A stretch of 64,000 bases of DNA from Brenneria alni. Lineage in GTDB: Bacteria; Pseudomonadota; Gammaproteobacteria; Enterobacterales; Enterobacteriaceae. The position numbers and the translations under genes were made by a program. Positions 27,924 to 36,792 of this stretch are shown here, piece by piece; position 1 is the stretch's first letter; each line of letters starts with the position of its first letter. The notes beneath the pieces were generated by a model. That model was not told where the DNA came from. It saw only the letters and a list, made by a program, of their open reading frames with translations, and made no database searches. The stretch is taken from positions 110,918 to 174,917 of the forward strand of contig NZ_MJLZ01000004.1 of assembly GCF_003666245.1 (NCBI RefSeq), given 5' to 3'.

Positions 27924-28639
27924 CAGCAGGGCCTCCGTTCAAAACGCGTGGTTCTCAGTTCAATTCGCTTTAGAACGTACTGGCTGATCAGCGTAATCAC
28001 CAAATAAATGGCGGCGGCGATCACGTACCAGGTGAAGGGTTCCTGCGTTCGCGTAGCAATGCTTTTGGTTTGCAGCATCAGGTCATTGACGCTGATCAGT
28101 GAAACTAATGCGGTATCTTTCAACAATACCAGCCACTGGTTGCCCAGCCCCGGCAGAGCGTGACGCCACATCTGCGGCATGATCAGGCGGATAAAAATAA
28201 CCGATTTACTTAGCCCCAGCGCCTGACCGGACTCCCATTGCCCCTGTGGCACGGCTTTCAGTGCGCCGCGCAGCGTTTGGGAAGCGTAAGCGGCATACAG
28301 CAGGGCCAGTGCAATGACGCCGCACAGGAACGGACTGACTTCAAACATCTCAATGTCCAGTTTTACCGGGATCTGCACCAGATACAGATTCAGGGTAAAG
28401 CCGTCTGCCAGCATCAGCAGTAATTGGGATGAGCCAAAATAGATAAACAGCACCACCAGAATTTCCGGCAGGCCGCGCAATAGCGTCACCAGCGCGGTTC
28501 CACACCAACTGACCGCTTTCCAGCGGGCGGTTTCCCAAATGGCAAACAGCATGGCAAGTATGAGTCCGAGCACCAGTGCACAAACGGCAAGGCCGACGGT
28601 CATCCCGGCGGCGCTGGCAAGAGGGTGAAATTCAATCAT
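27923..28639 (-). CDS. artQ: Arginine ABC transporter permease ArtQ
   Basis: This 238-residue permease matches E. coli ArtQ, with the conserved [22 protein letters not shown] and EAA loop ([29 protein letters not shown]). It forms the arginine channel with ArtM and overlaps artM by one base. Confidence 0.95.
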   Translation of the reverse strand: MIEFHPLASAAGMTVGLAVCALVLGLILAMLFAIWETARWKAVSWCGTALVTLLRGLPEILVVLFIYFGSSQLLLMLADGFTLNLYLVQIPVKLDIEMFEVSPFLCGVIALALLYAAYASQTLRGALKAVPQGQWESGQALGLSKSVIFIRLIMPQMWRHALPGLGNQWLVLLKDTALVSLISVNDLMLQTKSIATRTQEPFTWYVIAAAIYLVITLISQYVLKRIELRTTRFERRPC

Positions 28640-28654
28640 TGAGCGTCAGATTAC

Positions 28655-29386
28655 TTACTGCTGGAACCATTTTTGGTAGATGGTCTGATAAGTGCCATCC
28701 TGCTTGATTTTGCTGAGAGCATCGTTGAATTTTTTCAACAGTTCATCGTTGTTCTGACGAACAGCAATGCCCAGACCAATGCCGAAATAGTCTTTGTCCG
28801 TCACGTTTTGACCCACGGCGGACAGATTGTCATTCTGTTTAAGCCATTCGTTCACCACGGCGGCATCGCCGAATACCGCATCCAGACGGCCATTTTTCAG
28901 ATCCAAAACGGCATTCTGATAGCTGTCGTAAGGCACAGTGGCAATGTCGCTGTGCTTATCCATCAGGTACTTCTGATGTGTGGTGCCGTTTTGTACGCCG
29001 ACGCGTTTCCCTTTCAGCGCGGCAACACCGGCGACTTTGCCCTTTTGGGCAATGAACAGTGCGGCGTTGTCATAGTACGGTTGGGTAAAAGACACCTGTT
29101 GCTCACGTTCCGGCGTGATATCCATCCCCGCGATAACCGCCTCAAAACGACGGAATTTCAGACCTGGAATCAAACTATCGAATGCCTGATTGCTGAATGT
29201 ACAGGTCGCCTGTATTTCTTTGCACAGTGCGTTAGCCAGATCGATGTCAAAGCCCTGAATGTTATTGTCGGTGTCAATGAATTCGAACGGAGGGTAAGAG
29301 GCTTCGGTGGCAAAACGGATCGTCTCCGCTGCACTGGCGGAAATGCTGACTCCAGCGAATAATGCTGCAACGATTAATGTTTTCAT
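28655..29386 (-). CDS. artI: Arginine-binding periplasmic protein ArtI
   Basis: This 243-residue binding protein starts at 29386 (MKTLIVAALFAGVSISASA signal peptide); the open frame to 29410 is not conserved. It is about 70% similar by eye to ArtJ, evidently a paralogue, and lies 15 bases upstream of artQ and 20 bases downstream of artP, as in E. coli. It is a basic-amino-acid binding protein of the Art system. Confidence 0.94.
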   Translation of the reverse strand: MKTLIVAALFAGVSISASAAETIRFATEASYPPFEFIDTDNNIQGFDIDLANALCKEIQATCTFSNQAFDSLIPGLKFRRFEAVIAGMDITPEREQQVSFTQPYYDNAALFIAQKGKVAGVAALKGKRVGVQNGTTHQKYLMDKHSDIATVPYDSYQNAVLDLKNGRLDAVFGDAAVVNEWLKQNDNLSAVGQNVTDKDYFGIGLGIAVRQNNDELLKKFNDALSKIKQDGTYQTIYQKWFQQ

Positions 29387-29406
29387 TGTAATTTTCCCGG
29401 TATCAA

Positions 29407-30135
29407 TCAATGTGATAAATAACTGGCGAATGCGGGCGACTGTGGCTGGGCGAAATGAGCGGCATCCCCTTGTTCCACGATATGCCCGTTTTCCATATAC
29501 ACCACTCTGCTGGCTGTTTTCCGTGCGAACTCTACCTCATGGGTTACGATCACCTGAGTAATGCCGGTTTGCGACAGCTCATGGATGATGCTCACCACCT
29601 GAGCGGTAATTTCAGGATCCAGTGCCGCGGTGGGTTCATCAAATAACAACACCTGTGGCTCCATCATCAGGGCTCGGGCAATGGCGACTCGCTGTTGCTG
29701 ACCACCAGAAAGATGGAGGGGGTAACGGTCGGCAAAATCATTCAGACGTAAACGGGTCAGCAACTTTTCAGCACGGGCTTGGGCCTGATCTTTATTCAAT
29801 CCAAGCACACGGCAGGGGGCTTCTATCAGGTTTTGTACGACCGTCAGGTGGGGCCAGAGATTATATTGCTGAAAAACCATGCCGACATTCTGACGCAATT
29901 CGCGAATGGCGTTTTCACCGGGGGCATGATCGAAATCAAATTGATTTCCCGCGATAGCCAGTGTGCCGGAACGCGGCATTTCCAGCAGATTCAGAACGCG
30001 CAGCAGAGAGCTTTTACCGGCGCCGCTTGGCCCAAGCAGAACCAGCGTTTCACCCGCAGGACAATCAAAAGTGATGTTGAACAACGCCTGATATGCGCCG
30101 TAGAAACAGTTAATGCTGTTTAGTTGAATACTCAT
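29407..30135 (-). CDS. artP: Arginine ABC transporter ATPase ArtP
   Basis: This 242-residue ATPase starts at 30135 with [19 protein letters not shown], as in E. coli ArtP. It has Walker [12 protein letters not shown], signature LSGGQQQR and Walker [13 protein letters not shown]. It is the first gene of artPIQM(J). An ARG-box-like site lies about 47 bases upstream. Confidence 0.95.
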   Translation of the reverse strand: MSIQLNSINCFYGAYQALFNITFDCPAGETLVLLGPSGAGKSSLLRVLNLLEMPRSGTLAIAGNQFDFDHAPGENAIRELRQNVGMVFQQYNLWPHLTVVQNLIEAPCRVLGLNKDQAQARAEKLLTRLRLNDFADRYPLHLSGGQQQRVAIARALMMEPQVLLFDEPTAALDPEITAQVVSIIHELSQTGITQVIVTHEVEFARKTASRVVYMENGHIVEQGDAAHFAQPQSPAFASYLSH

Positions 30136-30444
30136 GCGTAAGAATTGAATAGCCATTGATGCGGCGAATGTTAACGTCGGCAGAATACTTATGCAATCAC
30201 CGTAGGTTAAAATATGCTAATAAGCGATTTATTGCTTAAATAATAGCACGAAATACTGGCTTCCGCGCAATCAGACCAGATTTGTCGGGGCAGAAATAAG
30301 TGGAACAGATAATTTGCTTAATAAGAGTAAAGGCCGTTAAACAGGGCGCCGTTCTGGTGAAAAAAGGTTATTTCAATTCAAGGCGTTCCGAGAAAAAAAC
30401 GGTGTAGAGTGTATCACTCTCATCAACTGGGTAGCGGGAATCTT
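30136..30444. other. Spacer between divergent artP and amiD
   Basis: These 309 bases hold the artP promoter with an ARG-box-like site, and presumably the amiD promoter. No gene is seen. E. coli has ybjP and ybjQ in this interval; neither is present. Confidence 0.5.
30182..30195. promoter_or_regulatory. Possible ArgR (ARG box) site upstream of artP
   Basis: AGAATACTTATGCA agrees with the palindromic ARG box TGAATAATTATTCA at 11 of 14 positions. ArgR controls art genes in E. coli. ARG boxes usually occur in pairs 21 bases apart; the partner positions match poorly here, so the call is moderate. Confidence 0.45.
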
Positions 30445-31278
30445 ATGATCAAATGTATCACTATGCTGATGTTGGTATTGCTGACCGGCTGCCAGTCAAC
30501 CTCTTCCCTAAAGGATCAGGGGCGCTATAAAGTAGACACGGCGCATCAGGCTACGGCGCAGTCGGCGCGGATCCGTTTTCTGGTGATCCACTACACGGCG
30601 GAGGATTTCCCCACCTCGCTGAATACGCTGACGGATGAACACGTCAGCGCGCATTACCTCATCCCTGCGCAGCCACCGTTTGAGCGGGGCAAACCGGTGG
30701 TATGGCAACTGGTGCCGGAATCGCAGGCGGCATGGCACGCCGGGGCCAGTAGCTGGCGCGGTTTTACCCGTCTTAATCTCTCATCGATTGGTATTGAGCT
30801 TGAAAACCCTGGCTATCAGCGGACGCTAATCGGAGTATCGTGGACGCCATTTCCTCCTTCTCAGATTGCGGTACTGACCGATATTGCCCGACAGATTGTT
30901 GAACGTTATCAGATTACGCCGCAAAACGTGGTGGCGCACAGCGATATTGCCCCACTGCGTAAGCAGGATCCCGGCCCGCTATTTCCGTGGCAACAGCTTG
31001 CTCAGGCTGACATTGGGGCATGGCCGGAAGCATCGAGGGTGATTTTTTACCTTAATGGCCGGGATAATACGCAGCCGGTCGATATGACCAGCCTGCTGGC
31101 GAAACTGGCCCGCTACGGTTACGCCGTACCGGAAGATATGACCGATCGTCAGAAGCGGCAGGTTATTTCGGCTTTTCAAATGCACTTCCGTCCACAGAAT
31201 TATCGGGGGGAGGCGGATGCGCAGACTGAAGCTATTGTAGACGCGCTGCTGGAGAAATACGGCGGCGCAGATAATTAA
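30445..31278 (+). CDS. amiD: AmiD, N-acetylmuramoyl-L-alanine amidase lipoprotein
   Basis: AmiD cleaves anhydro- and muramyl-peptides at the outer membrane. ATG 30445 gives a lipoprotein signal with lipobox LLTGC (Cys16) and Gln at +2, consistent with outer-membrane sorting. The amidase_2 domain has zinc ligands in VIHYTAEDF and AHSDIAP, and the conserved GIELEN; a peptidoglycan-binding helical domain ends the protein. The 277 residues match E. coli AmiD (276). It converges with ybjT, the ends overlapping four bases. Confidence 0.95.
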   Translation: MIKCITMLMLVLLTGCQSTSSLKDQGRYKVDTAHQATAQSARIRFLVIHYTAEDFPTSLNTLTDEHVSAHYLIPAQPPFERGKPVVWQLVPESQAAWHAGASSWRGFTRLNLSSIGIELENPGYQRTLIGVSWTPFPPSQIAVLTDIARQIVERYQITPQNVVAHSDIAPLRKQDPGPLFPWQQLAQADIGAWPEASRVIFYLNGRDNTQPVDMTSLLAKLARYGYAVPEDMTDRQKRQVISAFQMHFRPQNYRGEADAQTEAIVDALLEKYGGADN

Positions 31279-32720
31279 ATCAAGGGTGATGAGGGTTTCT
31301 CTGCCAGTTCGGTAATACGTGCCGCCATGCCGCGAAAAATAAACAGGTGAGCCGGCATCATTAAAAACCAGTAAATGAGTCCGTTGAGGCCGGCAGGGTG
31401 CCATCGTGCGCGTACATCCAGCGTGCGGTATGTGCTTTTATCTGTAATGGTAAACGTGAGTTTCCCCAGGCCCGGCGCTTTCATCCCAAACAGCATAACC
31501 AGTTGCCGCTGTGGTTTGATGGAGATAACTTTCCAGCCATCAATTTTATCGCCGATCTCAAGGGTAGGGCGATCCGGGCGACCATAGACCACGTGGTTGC
31601 CGCTGAGGTCGTCCAGCTTTGCCCGCAGTTTCCACAGTACATTTGCATAGAAATAGCCTTCTTTGCCGCCTATCTGTTGAACAACCTGCCACAGCGCCTG
31701 GCTGGACGCCGATGTGTTAACCGAATGCCCGGCCTGCTTGGGATAGAAGCCGTAGTCCGGCTTCCAGCGAGCCCGGACTTCAGTGTCGTCGCCCCAGTCT
31801 GCGCGTTGCATCGTTTCCATTTCACTTTGCAGCATAGTCCGCACCGCTTCATCAAAATTGATCAGTGTCTGAGGGATCAGGGCCTGCAACGCCGTACCAT
31901 CGGCCTGAAGATCATACTTAAGCCCCTGTATAAGCGCCTGGGCAATGGCCGGGGGAACGGACGTAATCAAGTGCAGGAACCATACGGAAACCCGATGGGT
32001 AGGTATGGGGAGCGGGAGCAATAATCGTCGTTTACCACTGATCTGGATAAAGCGTTCAAACATGGTCTGATAGCTAATATATTCAGGGCCAGCGGCATCC
32101 ATAATCCGGTTTTCTGACGAGGGGTGACGGATGATTTCTGTCAGGTAGACCAGTAAGTTTTCCAGCGCGATAGGGGACGATTTTGAACGCACCCAGCGAG
32201 GCGGAGTTAACACCGGCAGGTTGTAAACCATATCCCGCATGATTTCTAACGCAGCGGAGCCAGCGCCAATGATAATACCGGCCCGTAGTTCAGTAACCGG
32301 GATGCTGCTACTGCGTAAGATATCCCCTGTCGTTTTTCGGGCCTGTATATGTGGTGAACTGTCGCCTTTCGGCTGTAAGGCACCCAGATAAATAATGTGC
32401 TTTACCCTGCTGGACGAGAGCGCCAGTAGCAGGTTCATCCCGGCCAGACGCTCTTTGGCGACGAAGTTATCGCCATCACCCATGCTGTGCACCAGATAAT
32501 ACAGAATCTCCGCATCCCATAGGCCATCCGGCAGGGCATTGGGTTTGCAAAGATCAACCTGCCGACACTCGACTCCGGGCCACTTTTGCTCCGCCAGCGA
32601 GTCGATATGACGGGACGCCGCAATAACCCGGCCGCCCCGCGGGCTTAGTCGCTCGGTCAAGTGGCGGCCAATATAGCCGCTGGCGCCCAGAATCAACACT
32701 GGCGCAGGTTGAGATGTCAT
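31275..32720 (-). CDS. ybjT: YbjT, NAD(P)-binding SDR-like protein with DUF2867 domain
   Basis: This 481-residue protein matches E. coli YbjT (476). It has an N-terminal Rossmann motif (LILGASGYIGRHL), TELRAGIIIGAGSAALEIMRDMVYNLPVLTPPRWVRS and a C-terminal DUF2867 domain with GMKAPGLG. Its substrate is not known. ybjS, its E. coli neighbour, is absent. A degraded hcp fragment lies immediately upstream. Confidence 0.9.
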   Translation of the reverse strand: MTSQPAPVLILGASGYIGRHLTERLSPRGGRVIAASRHIDSLAEQKWPGVECRQVDLCKPNALPDGLWDAEILYYLVHSMGDGDNFVAKERLAGMNLLLALSSSRVKHIIYLGALQPKGDSSPHIQARKTTGDILRSSSIPVTELRAGIIIGAGSAALEIMRDMVYNLPVLTPPRWVRSKSSPIALENLLVYLTEIIRHPSSENRIMDAAGPEYISYQTMFERFIQISGKRRLLLPLPIPTHRVSVWFLHLITSVPPAIAQALIQGLKYDLQADGTALQALIPQTLINFDEAVRTMLQSEMETMQRADWGDDTEVRARWKPDYGFYPKQAGHSVNTSASSQALWQVVQQIGGKEGYFYANVLWKLRAKLDDLSGNHVVYGRPDRPTLEIGDKIDGWKVISIKPQRQLVMLFGMKAPGLGKLTFTITDKSTYRTLDVRARWHPAGLNGLIYWFLMMPAHLFIFRGMAARITELAEKPSSPLI

Positions 32721-32774
32721 TAGTGATAAGCTCCACTGCTCAAGAAAATTAACAATACAGGTATTACTATAGCG

Positions 32775-32915
32775 GGGAAACGGGGAATGCAGCAGGATGA
32801 AGACAGCCTTCTGTTCAAACTATGACAGAAACAGGCCGAGTGGCAGATCGTTGATGCCGCCGCCCAATTTCTCAGCCAGCTTGACTGCCAGAATAATAGC
32901 GGAGTAGGCATCGGT
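32775..32915 (-). pseudogene. hcp: Fossil fragment of hcp (hybrid cluster protein)
   Basis: Minus-strand translation from 32915 gives [31 protein letters not shown], a TAG stop and then FEQKAVFILLHSP. This follows the C-terminal part of Hcp (hydroxylamine/NO reductase), where NDLP...S-W-F/Y-EQKAV is conserved; the TAG replaces the Trp codon. About 45 of some 550 residues remain. In E. coli hcp lies next to lysO (ybjE) on the same strand, so the position also fits. The gene is dead. Confidence 0.8.
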
Positions 32916-32917
32916 GG

Positions 32918-33817
32918 TTATGAGGAAAAAAAGGCCATCAGGATCGGGCCGGCGAGGCTAAGTAGGAAACCATGCACAATGGCGGCTGGCACCATACCTA
33001 CTCCCGCACTGCGTTGTAGCACGGGTAAAGTAAAATCCATGGATGTGGCGCCACAGATGCCTAAAGCACAGGAACGGTTGCGCCGTACCAGCGCCGGTAT
33101 CAGCATAATGGCAATCAGCTCACGGGCCAGATCGTTAAAAAAGGCCGAGCTGCCAATAACCGGGCCTAAAGCGTCGGTCAGCAGGATGCCGGACAACGAA
33201 TACCAGCCATAACCGGAGGCTAGCGCCAGCCCGGTTTTCAGTGGTAAATTGAGCAGCCATGCCGCCAGTATGCCGCCCGCAAGTGCGCTGACGCAGACCA
33301 CCAGTGCGACCATCATACCGCGACGGTTCAAAACAATCTGGCGCAACGTCATGCCACTGTTACGTAACTGTATTCCTACCAGGAACAGCAACAATATCAG
33401 CGCGTATTCGCTACCCTGACTGGCATAAATCAGACCGGACCACTGGGTTAACCCCAGCAGAAATCCTCCGAAGACCACCCCGCACAATTTGAACGATTCC
33501 ATGATCAAATGCAGCCGCGAGGGAAGCGCTTCCTGTTCATGGCTGCCATGCCATGCATAACGTTTTTCCAATAACCATAGCGCTGCAATATTCGCCGTGA
33601 CAATACAGGCGGCGCAGACGACGGTGTAACGAAAAATCAGTAACAGGTTACTGCCGAGATTGTCCAGAAACGCCAGACTGATGCCCATTAAAAACAGAAT
33701 GATATACACCATCCAGCTCAACAACTGATTAATTGACTGTAATGCTTTTTTGGCGCGCAGCGGCACCAGGTAGCCAAACATGAGCGGTAATAGAATGATT
33801 AATAACCCTGAATACAT
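32918..33817 (-). CDS. lysO: Lysine exporter LysO
   Basis: LysO (YbjE) exports L-lysine across the inner membrane. The start at 33817 gives [20 protein letters not shown] and exactly 299 residues, as in E. coli; the longer frame to 33892 is not conserved. About eight membrane segments and the conserved [38 protein letters not shown] and [14 protein letters not shown] are present. An unusual palindrome lies upstream. Confidence 0.93.
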   Translation of the reverse strand: MYSGLLIILLPLMFGYLVPLRAKKALQSINQLLSWMVYIILFLMGISLAFLDNLGSNLLLIFRYTVVCAACIVTANIAALWLLEKRYAWHGSHEQEALPSRLHLIMESFKLCGVVFGGFLLGLTQWSGLIYASQGSEYALILLLFLVGIQLRNSGMTLRQIVLNRRGMMVALVVCVSALAGGILAAWLLNLPLKTGLALASGYGWYSLSGILLTDALGPVIGSSAFFNDLARELIAIMLIPALVRRNRSCALGICGATSMDFTLPVLQRSAGVGMVPAAIVHGFLLSLAGPILMAFFSS

Positions 33818-33927
33818 CACAGAATTGACGTCCTTAGAGAGAAAAGCCGGTTGCAGGCGGGAAAAATGACATAATCTATTAAAATTAAACAAATTATCAT
33901 CTTGAGTAAAGTATCGCCTGGAGGCAT

Positions 33928-33944
33928 AACCTATGCAATAGGTT
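33928..33944. promoter_or_regulatory. Palindrome upstream of lysO
   Basis: AACCTATGCAATAGGTT is a perfect 7-3-7 palindrome 111 bases upstream of lysO. The core ACCTAT-N3-ATAGGT recurs at 34041-34055. It looks like a dimeric regulator site; the regulator is unknown. Confidence 0.6.
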
Positions 33945-34040
33945 CAGACTGCTAACAAAGTCCGATATTAGGGACAGCGCCCCTCGGTGCGATAAGCCCG
34001 GGTATCTCGATCTCACCGCTATGGGTTTGTCATCAACCTC

Positions 34041-34055
34041 ACCTATGCCATAGGT
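34041..34055. promoter_or_regulatory. Second palindrome, upstream of ybjD
   Basis: ACCTATGCCATAGGT is a perfect 6-3-6 palindrome with the same half-sites as the one at 33928-33944; the centres are 112 bases apart, about 10.7 helical turns. It lies 49 bases before ybjD. Confidence 0.6.
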
Positions 34056-34103
34056 TGTTTTATTATCACGGCCGTATCAGCGAGACAAAAACAGGAGACG
34101 TGG

Positions 34104-35768
34104 ATGCATCTGGAAAACGTAGAAATTGTGGGGTTCCGGGGGATTAATCGTCTGTCATTGGGGCTGGATGATAATACTGTGCTGATTGGTGAGAATGCGT
34201 GGGGGAAGTCCAGCCTGCTTGATGCGTTATCTCTGCTGCTGGCGCCGACATTGCCGCTTTATCATTTTGATTTACAGGATTTTCATTTTACGCCGGGTGA
34301 TGAAACCAGTCGTGAACGTCACCTACAGGTGATCTTCACTTTCTGTGAAACGGCCCCCGGGCACCACCTTATGCCGCGTTACCGTACCCTGAATCGCGTA
34401 TGGGTAGAAGGGGACGCATCGTTATACCGCATTTTCTACCGTCTGGAAGGTGAAGTCGACGAGAGCCAATCGGTATTTACCTGGCGAAGTTTTCTAGATG
34501 CCGAAGGGCACCCGATACCACTCAATGATATTGATGAACTGGTCGGTGAAGTTATCCGTTTACATCCGGTGCTGCGCCTGCGGGATGCACGGTTTATGCG
34601 GCGTTTACGTTCGGGAGACCTGAACGTTACCACTGATAACAGTAATGAAAAACTGGCGCGGCAGTTTGAACAACTGATGGGCGAACTGCTTCAAAACCCG
34701 CAAAAGTTGACCGATAAGGAATTGCGGCAAGGGCTGGTGGCGATGCGTCAATTGCTTGAGCACTATTTTTCTGAGCAAAACGCCCCCTTCAATGAGCGGC
34801 GTCACCACCGGTATGCGCGCGCTCACAATGGTAAATACTGGCGTTCACTGGATAATATCAATCGTCTTATCGCTGACCCGAATAGCCGCAGCCGCCGAAT
34901 TATTCTACTGGGATTATTTTCCACGTTATTGCAGGCCAAAGGTTCGGTGGCGCTGGATCTGCATTCACGTCCTCTGTTGGTCATTGAAGATCCGGAAACG
35001 CGGCTGCACCCGATCATGCTGTCGGTGGCATGGGGGTTATTGATGCAGTTGCCGTTGCAGAAAATCACTACCACCAATTCGGGCGAGCTATTGTCACTGG
35101 TTCCGATGGAGCAGGTTTGTCGTCTGGTTCGGGAATCATCACGTGTTGCAACGTACCGTATTGGCCGACAGGGGATGAGTGCGGAAGACAGTCGGCGAAT
35201 TGCCTTTCATATTCGCTTCAACCGGCCAGCGTCGTTATTTGCTCGCTGCTGGCTGTTGGTGGAAGGCGAAACGGAAGTCTGGATGCTGAATGAGTTGGCG
35301 CGCCAGTGCGGCCATCATTTTGAGGCCGAAGGCGTTAAAGTTATTGAGTTTGCCCAATCGGGGTTACGGCCATTACTGAAGTTCGCCCGGCGAATGGGCA
35401 TTGAATGGCATGTGCTGGTCGATGGTGATGAGGCGGGGAAAAAGTATGCTGCAACAGCGCAAAGCCTGTTAACGATGCAGGGCGAAAGCGATCGGGATCA
35501 TCTGACGGTTTTGCCTGCGCCGGATATGGAACATTATATGTATCGTGCAGGATTCGGACATGTCTATCACCGTGTCGCGCAACTGCCTGAAAAGGTGCCG
35601 CTCTCGATGCATAAAATCATCGTCAAAGCGATTCACCGATCGTCAAAACCCGATTTGGCTATTGAGGTGGCGATGGAAGCCGCGACACGGGGAAGTGAAT
35701 CTATACCGCCATTGATTCGCGGTATGTTTTCCAGAGTACTCTGGCTGGCCAGAGGGCGGGCGGATTGA
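34104..35768 (+). CDS. ybjD: YbjD, OLD-family ATPase/TOPRIM nuclease-like protein
   Basis: This 554-residue protein matches E. coli YbjD (552). The N-terminal ABC-type ATPase has Walker A GENAWGKSS (residues about 29-37) and a Walker B-like LLVIEDPETRLHP. The C-terminal TOPRIM domain has LLVEGETEVWML and DGDEAGKKY. OLD-family proteins are ATP-dependent nucleases, some with roles in phage defence; YbjD itself has no settled role. aqpZ is missing upstream, and ybjX-macAB are missing downstream. Confidence 0.92.
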   Translation: MHLENVEIVGFRGINRLSLGLDDNTVLIGENAWGKSSLLDALSLLLAPTLPLYHFDLQDFHFTPGDETSRERHLQVIFTFCETAPGHHLMPRYRTLNRVWVEGDASLYRIFYRLEGEVDESQSVFTWRSFLDAEGHPIPLNDIDELVGEVIRLHPVLRLRDARFMRRLRSGDLNVTTDNSNEKLARQFEQLMGELLQNPQKLTDKELRQGLVAMRQLLEHYFSEQNAPFNERRHHRYARAHNGKYWRSLDNINRLIADPNSRSRRIILLGLFSTLLQAKGSVALDLHSRPLLVIEDPETRLHPIMLSVAWGLLMQLPLQKITTTNSGELLSLVPMEQVCRLVRESSRVATYRIGRQGMSAEDSRRIAFHIRFNRPASLFARCWLLVEGETEVWMLNELARQCGHHFEAEGVKVIEFAQSGLRPLLKFARRMGIEWHVLVDGDEAGKKYAATAQSLLTMQGESDRDHLTVLPAPDMEHYMYRAGFGHVYHRVAQLPEKVPLSMHKIIVKAIHRSSKPDLAIEVAMEAATRGSESIPPLIRGMFSRVLWLARGRAD

Positions 35769-35874
35769 TGTTGTCTGCGCTGGCCCACCATAAAAATGCT
35801 GGTCGAACAGACCAGCATTTTTTGTACTAACCTATGTATGCGTTGAGGCGATTTTAGGTAAAGAACAGTACTTA

Positions 35875-36096
35875 TCAGGCAACAGTTTCGCTGATCAGAG
35901 GTACGATCAGACTTGCATGATTCCCTTTCGGCCCTTGATGAACATCAAACCTGACAACCTGTCCAGCCTTTAGCGTTCGGTATCCGTCCATTTGAATTGT
36001 TGAGTAGTGAGCGAAGATATCTTCACCGCCCCCTTCAGGACAGATAAAACCAAAACCTTTGGCGTTATTGAACCATTTAACAGTACCTGTCTCCAT
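35875..36096 (-). CDS. cspD: Cold-shock-like protein CspD
   Basis: CspD binds single-stranded DNA and RNA and inhibits replication in stationary phase. METGTVKWFNNAKGFGFICPEGGGEDIFAHYS shows RNP-1 and RNP-2. The start at 36096 gives 73 residues (74 in E. coli). It is divergent from clpSA, as in E. coli. Confidence 0.96.
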   Translation of the reverse strand: METGTVKWFNNAKGFGFICPEGGGEDIFAHYSTIQMDGYRTLKAGQVVRFDVHQGPKGNHASLIVPLISETVA

Positions 36097-36442
36097 GCAT
36101 GACATCCTTCGCAAGAGTATTCTTTATATTAAGGTGTAGGTTATTTGGTTAAAGTGAATACGAATTGATTAAAACCTCATCAATTCAACTCTACACTTTA
36201 GTGAAATCGATCCCGGCGTCAAGCGATCCACATTTTAAGCCCTGGATCAGTTTGTCAAAATTTGATGCAGATAACGCTATTGGCGGCTTTTGTTCAGTGT
36301 TACGTAGCGAATTCGAGGGATAAGAAACAATGAGTCTTGCTTTCTGGCAGCGATTTTGGTTCCTGGATGGTAAAATAAAAACCAGACATGCTACTGTAAA
36401 TACAGTTCAGTACGATGATATTCAGATGACGTTGGACAGACA
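36097..36442. other. Spacer between divergent cspD and clpS
   Basis: These 346 bases carry the promoters of both genes. The only coding potential I see is a 50-codon frame from 36330 with a good ribosome-binding site, described separately. No operator was recognised. Confidence 0.5.
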
Positions 36443-36482
36443 ATGGGAAACGACAAGACGTGGCCACAATCAGAGAACCTGA
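36330..36482 (+). CDS. Possible 50-residue protein overlapping clpS
   Basis: ATG 36330 follows GAGGGATAAG with good spacing and opens a 50-codon frame beginning [18 protein letters not shown], rich in aromatic and charged residues. It ends 40 bases inside clpS in another frame. I recognise no family. It could be a small protein or a leader peptide affecting clpS translation, or chance. Confidence 0.3.
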   Translation: MSLAFWQRFWFLDGKIKTRHATVNTVQYDDIQMTLDRQWETTRRGHNQRT

Positions 36483-36763
36483 CTGCAGATCAATACAAAG
36501 AAAAACTGCAACCGCCATCAATGTATAAAGTGTTATTGAACAACGATGATTACACGCCGATGGAATTTGTTATTGACGTTCTGCAAAAGTTCTTTTCTTA
36601 TGATATTGAACGTGCAACGCAACTGATGCTGACCGTTCATTATCAGGGAAAAGCGATTTGTGGCGTATTCAGCGCTGAAGTGGCTGAAACCAAAGTTGTA
36701 CAAGTAAATCGTTATGCCAGAGAAAATGAGCACCCGTTGCTCTGTACGCTGGAAAAAGCCTGA
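36443..36763 (+). CDS. clpS: ClpS, ClpAP adaptor of the N-end rule
   Basis: ClpS delivers proteins with N-terminal Leu, Phe, Tyr or Trp to ClpAP. The 106 residues equal the E. coli length. The conserved [20 protein letters not shown], with the N-degron pocket Asn-Asp-Asp, and the [21 protein letters not shown] block are present. clpA follows after 29 bases. Confidence 0.96.
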   Translation: MGNDKTWPQSENLTADQYKEKLQPPSMYKVLLNNDDYTPMEFVIDVLQKFFSYDIERATQLMLTVHYQGKAICGVFSAEVAETKVVQVNRYARENEHPLLCTLEKA

Positions 36764-36792
36764 AGTCAGGCAATTTATTGGGGGAGGGGCCT

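Noticed and set aside
28673..29362. 229-codon plus-strand frame within artI
   Set aside because: Antisense to the conserved binding protein; a codon-bias shadow.
30125..30138. Second ARG-box-like sequence at the artP start
   Set aside because: It matches only 10 of 14 positions, overlaps the start codon and is 57 bases from the better site instead of 21.
31398..32024. 208-codon plus-strand frame within ybjT
   Set aside because: Antisense to conserved ybjT sequence; no independent support.
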